Source of the DNA: CAYPTB01 sp964413535
Lineage (GTDB): Bacteria; Planctomycetota; UBA1135; GCA-002686595
NCBI GenBank assembly: GCA_964413535.1
Contig: CAYPTB010000053.1
Coordinates: 1-13,771 of the forward strand
DNA: 13,771 bases
Reading direction: 5' to 3'
The notes beneath the pieces were generated by a model. The model was not told where the DNA came from, searched no databases, and worked only from the letters and a program-made list of their open reading frames with translations. Positions 6,950 through 12,097 of the stretch are shown in pieces. The translations under genes and the position numbers were made by a program. The stretch's first letter is position 1; every line of letters begins with the position of its first letter.

Positions 6950-7794
6950 GTCTTCCAGTCGTAGAAGCCGCGCCCGCTCTTCTTGCCGAGCTCGCCGCGC
7001 CCGACCTTCTCGCGCAGGATCGCGGGCGGATCGAAGCGCGGTCCGATCTCGCGCGCGAGGTGCTCCGCGATCGAGAGGCGCACGTCGAGCCCCACGAGAT
7101 CGGTGAGCTCGAGCGGCCCCATCGGGAAGCCGTAGCCGAGCGTCATGGCCTTGTCGATGTCCACCGCCGACGCCACTCCTGATTCGAGCATGCGCATGGC
7201 CTCGAGGCCGATCGCGAGTCCGAGGCGCGAGGAGGCGAAGCCCGGGCTGTCGGTCACGGTGATGGGCTCCTTGCCCATGCGCAGCGCCAGCGCGACGGTC
7301 GCCGCGACGGCCTCGTCGCTCGAGGTCCGCGCGCGCACGACCTCGACGAGCTTCATGATGTGCACGGGGTTGAAGAAGTGCATGCCCGTGACGCGCTCCG
7401 GATGGCGCGCGACGGAGGCGATCTTCGTGACGGAGAGCGACGAGGTGTTCGACGCGAGCAGGACGTCCGGTCCCAGGCGCGCGGAGAGGTCCGCGAAGAG
7501 CCTCTGCTTGAGCTCGAGCTTCTCCGGGACGGCCTCGACGACGACGTCGACGCCCACGACGGCCTCGGCGAGGTCGGTGGTGCCGCGCAGGCGCGCCAGC
7601 GCCGCCTCGCGCGCGCTCGCCTCGACCTTGCCCTTCTCCACGCCCTTGTCGAGGTTCGCGCGGATGGCGGCGAGCGCCTTCTTCACGGGCTCGGCCGCGA
7701 CGTCGAAGACGCGCGTCCCGATCCCGCTCAGGGCGAGCACCTGCGCGATCCCGCTGCCCATCGTGCCGCCCCCCACGACGGCCGCGTGCTTCAT
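6946..7794 (-). CDS. 3-hydroxyacyl-CoA / 3-hydroxybutyryl-CoA dehydrogenase
   Basis: This 282-residue enzyme oxidises (3S)-3-hydroxyacyl-CoA with NAD(P)+, or runs in reverse, in fatty-acid oxidation or butyrate/PHB-type metabolism. The N-terminal Rossmann motif VVGGGTMGSGIA (6-17) binds the dinucleotide. SNTSSL (115-120), GMHFFNPVHIMKLVEV (137-152) with catalytic His139 and Glu151, and the C-terminal helical domain GYGFPMGPLELTDLVGLD (220-237) are typical of the family. In DSPGFASSRLG (182-192) the asparagine usually found after PGFxx is Ser189. I recall Ser or Thr here in a bacterial subfamily, so activity is still expected. An in-frame TTG lies at 7809, but ATG at 7794 is preferred because family homology begins there (MKHAAVVGGG) and GAAGG sits 8 nt upstream. 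It follows the MDR gene by 19 bp and overlaps the peptidase gene by 4 nt. Confidence 0.93.
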   Translation of the reverse strand: MKHAAVVGGGTMGSGIAQVLALSGIGTRVFDVAAEPVKKALAAIRANLDKGVEKGKVEASAREAALARLRGTTDLAEAVVGVDVVVEAVPEKLELKQRLFADLSARLGPDVLLASNTSSLSVTKIASVARHPERVTGMHFFNPVHIMKLVEVVRARTSSDEAVAATVALALRMGKEPITVTDSPGFASSRLGLAIGLEAMRMLESGVASAVDIDKAMTLGYGFPMGPLELTDLVGLDVRLSIAEHLAREIGPRFDPPAILREKVGRGELGKKSGRGFYDWKT

Positions 7795-7813
7795 GTCTTG
7801 GGCCTTCAAGGCA

Positions 7814-8845
7814 TCACCCGGGAACCAGCACGATCTTGCCGATCACTTCGCGCCCCTCGAGCAGCTCGTGCGCGCGCCGCGCGTCCGACATCGGCATCAC
7901 GCGGTCGACGACGGGCCGGAAGCGACCGTCGGCGAGCCGTTCGAAGAGATACGGGTAGGCGCTCCTCGGTCCCATCGTGGACCCGAGCACCGAGAGGTTC
8001 TTGATGAAGAGGTGCGGCAGGAGGAGCTCGACCTTCGGGCCGGTCGTCGCGCCACAGGTGACGAGCCGCCCGTTGCGGGCGAGCGCGCTCATCGACTGAC
8101 GCCAGGTCGCGGGGCCCACGTGCTCGACGACCACGTCGGCGCCGCGCCCGTCCGTGAGCTCCTTCACCTGCTTCGCCCAGTCGTCGCGGCCGTGGTCGAG
8201 CGCCGCCTCCGCGCCGAGCTCGAGCGCGAGGCCGCGTTTCGCCTCGCTGCCGCCCGTCGCGAGGACGCGCGCCCCCTGGTCGCGGGCGATCTGGATCGCA
8301 GCGGATCCGACGCCGCTCGCGCCGCCGAGCACGAGCACGGTTTCGCCCGCCTGGACGCGCGCGCGGGACACGACCAGGCCGAAGGCGGTCAGGAACACGA
8401 GCGGGCAGGCGGCGGCGGCGAGCGGGTCGAGTCCGGATGGCAGCGGGAAGAGCGAGCGCGCTTCGATCGCGGCGAGCTCGCAGTCGACGCCGTCCGAATG
8501 CTCCCCGCGGATCGCATAGTCGTCGGAGAGATGGTCGTTGCCGGCGCGGTCGTGCGCGGAGCGCCCCGAGCTGTAGCCGGGCTCGATCACGACCTTCTGA
8601 CCGGGGGCGAGACCGCTCACGCCGCTCCCGAGCTCCACCACCTCCCCCACGCCGTCGCAGCCGAGGATGCGCGGCAGGGGGATCTTCACGCCCGGCATAC
8701 CGCCGCGCACGAACAGGTCGAGGTGGTTGATCGACGCCCCGAGCACGCGCACGAGCGCCTGACCCGGCCCAGGCTTCGGATCGGGAACTTCCTCGTAGCG
8801 CAGCACGGACGGATCGCCGTGCGTGTGGATGCGAAGCGCCTTCAT
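7814..8845 (-). CDS. Zinc-less MDR-family alcohol dehydrogenase / quinone oxidoreductase-like protein
   Basis: This 343-residue medium-chain dehydrogenase/reductase binds NAD(P)H through GGASGVGSAAIQIA (174-187). The N-terminal catalytic domain shows SINHLDLFVRGG (38-49) and LGCDGVGEVVELG (61-73), where zinc alcohol dehydrogenases have GHE. The segment that should hold the structural zinc keeps its shape, but its cysteines are gone: YSSGRSAHDRAGNDHLS (91-107) has Ser93, Ser96, Asp99 and Ser107 at the four ligand positions. It therefore probably binds no structural zinc and may act as an NAD(P)H-dependent enoyl reductase or quinone oxidoreductase. The ATG at 8845 begins the MDR homology; upstream open frame is antisense-like shadow of the hydratase gene. 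The Shine-Dalgarno is weak. It lies 23 bp after the enoyl-CoA hydratase and 19 bp before the hydroxyacyl-CoA dehydrogenase, so an acyl-CoA-linked substrate is plausible but unproven. Confidence 0.87.
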   Translation of the reverse strand: MKALRIHTHGDPSVLRYEEVPDPKPGPGQALVRVLGASINHLDLFVRGGMPGVKIPLPRILGCDGVGEVVELGSGVSGLAPGQKVVIEPGYSSGRSAHDRAGNDHLSDDYAIRGEHSDGVDCELAAIEARSLFPLPSGLDPLAAAACPLVFLTAFGLVVSRARVQAGETVLVLGGASGVGSAAIQIARDQGARVLATGGSEAKRGLALELGAEAALDHGRDDWAKQVKELTDGRGADVVVEHVGPATWRQSMSALARNGRLVTCGATTGPKVELLLPHLFIKNLSVLGSTMGPRSAYPYLFERLADGRFRPVVDRVMPMSDARRAHELLEGREVIGKIVLVPG

Positions 8846-8868
8846 CGCCCTAGTGTCCCACTCACGAT

Positions 8869-9711
8869 CTAGCGGCCCTTGAACGCGGGCTTGCGCTTGG
8901 CGACGAAGGCCGCGATGCCCTCGCGCGCGTCCTCGGAAGCGAAGAGCTTCGCCTGGAGCTCGCGCTCGAGGGCGAGCCCTGCTTCGAGCGGGAGCTCGGC
9001 TCCGGTCTGCACCGCGCGCTTGATGTGCCCGACGGCGAGCGCGGCCTTGCCGGGCGCGCAGAAGCTCCGGGCGAGGGTCAGGACCTCCTCCAGGAACGCC
9101 GAGTCGGTGGGGGCGTCGATCACGCGGTTCACGAGCCCGAGCTCGGCGGCGCGCGCGTAGTCGACGAGGTCGCCCGTCGCCATGAGCTCGATCGCGCGCG
9201 CCTTGCCGAGCACGCGCGCGAGTCGCTGCGTCCCGCCCGTGCCGGGCAGCACGCCGAGCGACACCTCCGGCAGCCCGCAGCGGCCGGAATCCATGCGCGC
9301 GTAGCGCAGGTCGCAGGCGAGCGCGATCTCGAGCCCGCCGCCCACGCAGTGTCCGCCCAACGCGCCGATGACGAGCTTGGGCGTGTGCTCGAGCCGCAGC
9401 AGCGTTTCGTTCGCGTGCAGGCAGAAGGCGTACTTGAAGGTCGGTGTGACGGCGTCGAGCATCGCGATGTCGGCGCCGGCGCAGAAGAACTTCTCCCCCG
9501 CTCCCGCGAGCACGATCACGGCCACCGTGTCGTCGAAGCGGGCGCGCAGCACCGCCTCGTCGAGATCGCGCATCATCTCGTAGCTGTAGCCGTTCGCCGG
9601 CGGGTTCGTGAGCGAGAGCAGCGCGACGCCGCCGCCCGAGCGCCACGTGACCTTGCCGTTCGCGAAAGCCTCGGGCGCGGAGAGCCCCAGTGGATGAGGG
9701 AGCGTGGACAT
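8869..9711 (-). CDS. Enoyl-CoA hydratase/isomerase family protein
   Basis: This 280-residue crotonase-fold enzyme adds water to 2-enoyl-CoA to give 3-hydroxyacyl-CoA, the substrate of the dehydrogenase two genes downstream. The oxyanion-hole segments KFFCAGADIAML (74-85) and ALGGHCVGGGLEIALACDL (117-135) are present. Both glutamates typical of true hydratases appear to be kept: Glu128 in GGGLEIA and Glu149 in GLPEVSLGVLPGTGGTQRL (147-164). The C-terminal helix ends with KRKPAFKGR, as is common in this family. The ATG at 9711 has a strong GGAGG 7 nt upstream. It is the first gene of the tight block hydratase, MDR, dehydrogenase, peptidase; the membrane protein gene upstream ends 49 bp earlier, so co-transcription from further up is possible. 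The chain length of its substrate cannot be judged. Confidence 0.92.
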   Translation of the reverse strand: MSTLPHPLGLSAPEAFANGKVTWRSGGGVALLSLTNPPANGYSYEMMRDLDEAVLRARFDDTVAVIVLAGAGEKFFCAGADIAMLDAVTPTFKYAFCLHANETLLRLEHTPKLVIGALGGHCVGGGLEIALACDLRYARMDSGRCGLPEVSLGVLPGTGGTQRLARVLGKARAIELMATGDLVDYARAAELGLVNRVIDAPTDSAFLEEVLTLARSFCAPGKAALAVGHIKRAVQTGAELPLEAGLALERELQAKLFASEDAREGIAAFVAKRKPAFKGR

Positions 9712-9718
9712 GCGGTTT

Positions 9719-9723
9719 CCTCC
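9719..9723 (-). promoter_or_regulatory. Strong Shine-Dalgarno for the enoyl-CoA hydratase gene
   Basis: GGAGG on the - strand (reverse complement of 9719-9723) with a 7-nt spacer to the ATG at 9711. It is the best ribosome binding site of the - strand block. The 49-bp gap holding it also carries two near-identical AAAGGGC(C)GCGC words (9724-9735 and 9746-9756) whose role is unknown. Confidence 0.8.
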
Positions 9724-9760
9724 AAAGGGCCGCGCGTTCTAGCAGAAAGGGCGCGCTCCG

Positions 9761-11794
9761 TCACGGCGCGCGCACGAGTTCGCGCACCGTGCTGCGTCCC
9801 GTGGCGCGGCCGTCCCCTCCGAGCCGGATCACCTGCACGAACACGCTCTCGCCGGGGAAGCTCGCCCACGCGCTCGCCGGCAGGTCGAGGCTCCCGCGCG
9901 GAGCGAGGCCGAGCTCCGTCGTCGAGCGCGCGACGGCGCCGTCCCTCCGCCAGGGCTGGTGATGAAGCTCGGGACGGAAGCCGAAGACGACGTCGTACTC
10001 CGACTCCATGTCGATCTTCCACGCGAGCGTCGGTGGCGCATCGGCGGGGAAGGCGCTCTGCGGCGCGGGCTCGAGCCATTCGACCTCTGCGTCGGATGCG
10101 CGCGCTTCCGTGAGCGTGGGATCGGCGGCACGACTCGCGTCCGTCGCCGCCCACAACGGGCTCGCGTTCCAACCCTCGGGCCGCAAGCGGCTGGCGAGCA
10201 TGGGGAAGGCCGCGAGCGTGAGGCACGCGTGCGCGATCACGGCCGCGCGCAAGAGCCGCAGGCGATCGAGGCCGAACGCGAGCGGCACGACGAGCGCCGC
10301 GAGGAACGGATAGAGGTGACGCGCCTGCGGCTGCTGGAAGTGCAGGTTGAAGTAGACCTCGGCCGCCAGGATCAGGACCGCGGCGGCGGACAGGAAGGCG
10401 AGCGCGGCGCGCGGATCGCGCGCTTCCGGGCGCGCGCCAGCCGTCACGTCGTCGGTCGCGGGATTCGGAGCCGCCCACGCCGCGCGTCGGCGCAGCGCTG
10501 CGAGCGCGAGCGGCAGCGCGGCCAGCACGAGCGCCGCCGACGCGACGACCGACGCGTGGGCGCTCGCTTCGCTCTCTCCGAGCCGCGCGGGACCCAGCGC
10601 GCTCCACAGGAACACGAGCGCGAGCGCCGCGCCGATCAGCGCGAATCCCGCGGCGCCGGCGAGCACGACGCGGGGCGTGGAGCCATCCCGCGGTACGAGC
10701 AGCGCGGACAGGACGCTCGCGGCGCCGAGCGCGTACAGCGCGAAGAACGGCGCCACGATCCACTGCGGGAACCACACGGAGGTCCAGCCGAACTGCGCGA
10801 GCCAGCTCAGGAAGAGCTCGCCGGCGAAGCTCGCGCTGCCCGCGACGTCCCACGCTCCGGGCTGCGCGGTGTTGTGGAACGGGCTCACCTGCTGGTAGCG
10901 CCACGACCACAGCGGGTGTCCCGTCTCGAGGAAGCCCCACGCGTAGTACGGGCCCGCGGTGAGCAGGAAGGCGAGCCCGCACAACAAGGCGCCGCGCGTG
11001 AAGCCGCGCCCGCTGCGCCAGGCCGTGAAGGCCGCGGCGGCGCAGGCCGGCGCGAGCACCAGGCCGTTCAGCTTCGTGAGCGCCGCAACGCCGGCCGCGA
11101 TGCCCGCGAGAGCGGCCCACATCGGCGCGCGGCTCGCGCTCCCCGAGCACCACTCGACGCACGCGAGGAGCGCGAGCGAACCCCACGCAGCCAGCATGAG
11201 GTCCATCGTGATCGTGCCGGCGAGGAACTGGAGCTGGGGGAGGAAGACGACGAGGGCGAGCGCCCAGGTCGCGCGGTTCCTGTCGCCGAAGACGCGCAGG
11301 GCGGCGTGCCAGGTCGCCCAGAGGGCGACGAGCGCCCAAGGGATGGAGGCGAAGCGCAGGATGCGCACGTCGAAGGCCGCGCCGGAGAAGGGGCGGGTTT
11401 CGTCCAGGCCGTGGCGGAAATGGAGGCGGGAGTCGGGGGCGGCGAGGGCTGCGCGGAGGGAGGCGGGGTCGTGGCTCGCTCGAGCGCGTTCCTTCCACGA
11501 GTTGGGGGAGAGCGGCGCGGTGACCTGCCAATCGGTGGCGCCGAGGCCGGCGAAGAGCGGCGCCAGGGAGAGGAACCAGAGCGGCGGCATGTGGCCGCGG
11601 CCGAGGTGCTCGAGTTCGTGGGTGGGTTGGAGGGAGGGGCGGGTGAGGCGTTGTTCTTCGACGAGGAAGCGGATGAAGGAGAGGTTGTCGGGCTCGTCGG
11701 GGCCTTCGAAGAGCGGGGTGAGGGTGGCGTGGAGGGCGGCGAGGAGGGCGAAGAGAAGGAGGAGGAGTTTGGGGTGGGGGGAGGAGGGGGGCAC
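9761..11794 (-). CDS. Polytopic membrane protein, GT-C glycosyltransferase / DUF2142-like
   Basis: This 677-residue protein has around ten or more hydrophobic helices across residues 8-535 and a soluble C-terminal region (about 540-677). The first helix leads into TPLFEGPDEPDN (26-37), an acidic DE pair in the first outer loop that is typical of GT-C glycosyltransferases using lipid-linked sugars. GHPLWSWRY (292-300) and QPQARHLYPFL (488-498) resemble loops of the dolichyl-phosphate mannosyltransferase and DUF2142 families. A role in transferring sugars to cell-surface polymers is plausible but not shown. The only usable start is GTG at 11794; it lacks a good Shine-Dalgarno and lies in a G-run cluster on the opposite strand. 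The first 150 or so codons are much more pyrimidine-biased than the rest, mirroring a local skew island. It is divergent from the amidase and 49 bp upstream of the hydratase. Confidence 0.75.
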   Translation of the reverse strand: MPPSSPHPKLLLLLFALLAALHATLTPLFEGPDEPDNLSFIRFLVEEQRLTRPSLQPTHELEHLGRGHMPPLWFLSLAPLFAGLGATDWQVTAPLSPNSWKERARASHDPASLRAALAAPDSRLHFRHGLDETRPFSGAAFDVRILRFASIPWALVALWATWHAALRVFGDRNRATWALALVVFLPQLQFLAGTITMDLMLAAWGSLALLACVEWCSGSASRAPMWAALAGIAAGVAALTKLNGLVLAPACAAAAFTAWRSGRGFTRGALLCGLAFLLTAGPYYAWGFLETGHPLWSWRYQQVSPFHNTAQPGAWDVAGSASFAGELFLSWLAQFGWTSVWFPQWIVAPFFALYALGAASVLSALLVPRDGSTPRVVLAGAAGFALIGAALALVFLWSALGPARLGESEASAHASVVASAALVLAALPLALAALRRRAAWAAPNPATDDVTAGARPEARDPRAALAFLSAAAVLILAAEVYFNLHFQQPQARHLYPFLAALVVPLAFGLDRLRLLRAAVIAHACLTLAAFPMLASRLRPEGWNASPLWAATDASRAADPTLTEARASDAEVEWLEPAPQSAFPADAPPTLAWKIDMESEYDVVFGFRPELHHQPWRRDGAVARSTTELGLAPRGSLDLPASAWASFPGESVFVQVIRLGGDGRATGRSTVRELVRAP

Positions 11795-11800
11795 CGGGGG
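11771..11800 (+). other. Potential G-quadruplex motif over the start codon of the membrane protein gene
   Basis: G-runs of 4, 6, 6 and 5 lie at 11771-11774, 11776-11781, 11786-11791 and 11796-11800, separated by short loops, which satisfies the usual four-run pattern. The G-rich strand is the + strand, the template for the gene at 9761-11794, and it covers that gene's GTG start at 11792-11794. Confidence 0.6.
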
Positions 11801-11810
11801 ATGATGACGT

Positions 11811-11843
11811 GGGAGGAGGGGGGGCTCCAGCGGGGAGGGGGGG
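11811..11843 (+). other. Second potential G-quadruplex motif
   Basis: Four G-runs (11811-11813, 11818-11824, 11832-11835 and 11837-11843) with loops of 4, 7 and 1 nt fit the standard quadruplex pattern. It sits in the divergent junction just upstream of the purine repeat tract. Confidence 0.6.
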
Positions 11844-11880
11844 AGAGGAGAAGAGGAGAGGAGAGGAGAGGAGAGGAGAG
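11832..11880 (+). repeat. 49-nt purine-only tract ending in five GAGAG units
   Basis: Every base from 11832 to 11880 is G or A. The last 25 nt (11856-11880) are five perfect copies of GAGAG. Pure homopurine tracts with mirror symmetry can form triplex (H-) DNA and are prone to slippage. The tract stops abruptly at the T at 11881, two bases before the palindrome. Confidence 0.9.
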
Positions 11881-11882
11881 TG

Positions 11883-11933
11883 AAACATCACAGGCCGCAG
11901 AGGGCGCAGCGCCCTCTGCGGCCTGTGATGTTT
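11883..11933. repeat. Perfect palindrome with 25-bp arms and a one-base centre
   Basis: The left arm at 11883-11907 begins AAACATCACAGGCC and ends AGAGGGCGC; 11908 is a single A; the right arm at 11909-11933 is its exact reverse complement. All 25 pairs match. As DNA it can extrude a cruciform; as RNA it would fold back on itself almost completely, though a one-base loop means the central pairs would open. No T-run follows on either strand and it lies between two gene starts, so it does not look like a terminator. Confidence 0.95.
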
Positions 11934-11953
11934 GTTGGCCGGAGGGATTGGGG

Positions 11954-12056
11954 GGAATACGGAGCCAGTCCAGTTTTTCACCCTTCCGCGCCTCCATGCT
12001 GGAGCCCTCATGCGCTCCGCGCGGAAGGGTGAAGAACTGGACTGGCTCCGTATTCC
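11954..12056. repeat. Long inverted repeat: 38-bp arms, one mismatch, 27-nt loop
   Basis: The left arm at 11954-11991 begins GGAATACGGAGCC; the right arm at 12019-12056 is its reverse complement except for one position (12034, GAAGAAC instead of GAAAAAC). The 27-nt loop at 11992-12018 has its own short complementary words (CTCC/GGAG and GGAGC/GCTCC). Outside the arms, GCCGGA at 11938-11943 is matched by TCCGGC at 12058-12063, so the symmetry may once have been longer, with extra bases now on the left side. The near-identity of the arms suggests recent origin or active maintenance. Confidence 0.95.
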
Positions 12057-12097
12057 TTCCGGCTTTACGCGCGGTGGCGGGTGGCGAGAATGACGCG

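Larger units (their letters stand above)
11795..12097. other. Divergent intergenic region rich in unusual DNA structure
   Basis: This 303-bp stretch separates the start codons of the leftward membrane protein gene and the rightward amidase gene. It contains no supported gene. From left to right it holds G-run clusters, a 49-nt all-purine tract ending in GAGAG repeats, a perfect palindrome (11883-11933), a long inverted repeat (11954-12056) and a 41-bp amidase leader. Promoters for both genes should be here, but I could not identify convincing -35/-10 pairs on either strand. Long open frames pass through it only because stops are rare in this GC-rich DNA. Confidence 0.75.

Noticed and set aside
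11883..12056. The two palindromes as rho-independent terminators
   Set aside because: They lie between two divergent start codons, and neither is followed by a T-run on the relevant strand.
11954..12056. Integron attC site or IS element ends
   Set aside because: No integrase or transposase is present, the loop is only 27 nt, and I see no convincing target-site duplication.
9959..12097. Very long + strand open frame running through the antisense of the membrane protein gene and both palindromes into the amidase
   Set aside because: The translation before 12098 is Arg/Glu/Gly-rich without family motifs, lies antisense to a gene with clear membrane helices and crosses the palindromes. Lack of stops is expected in such GC-rich DNA.
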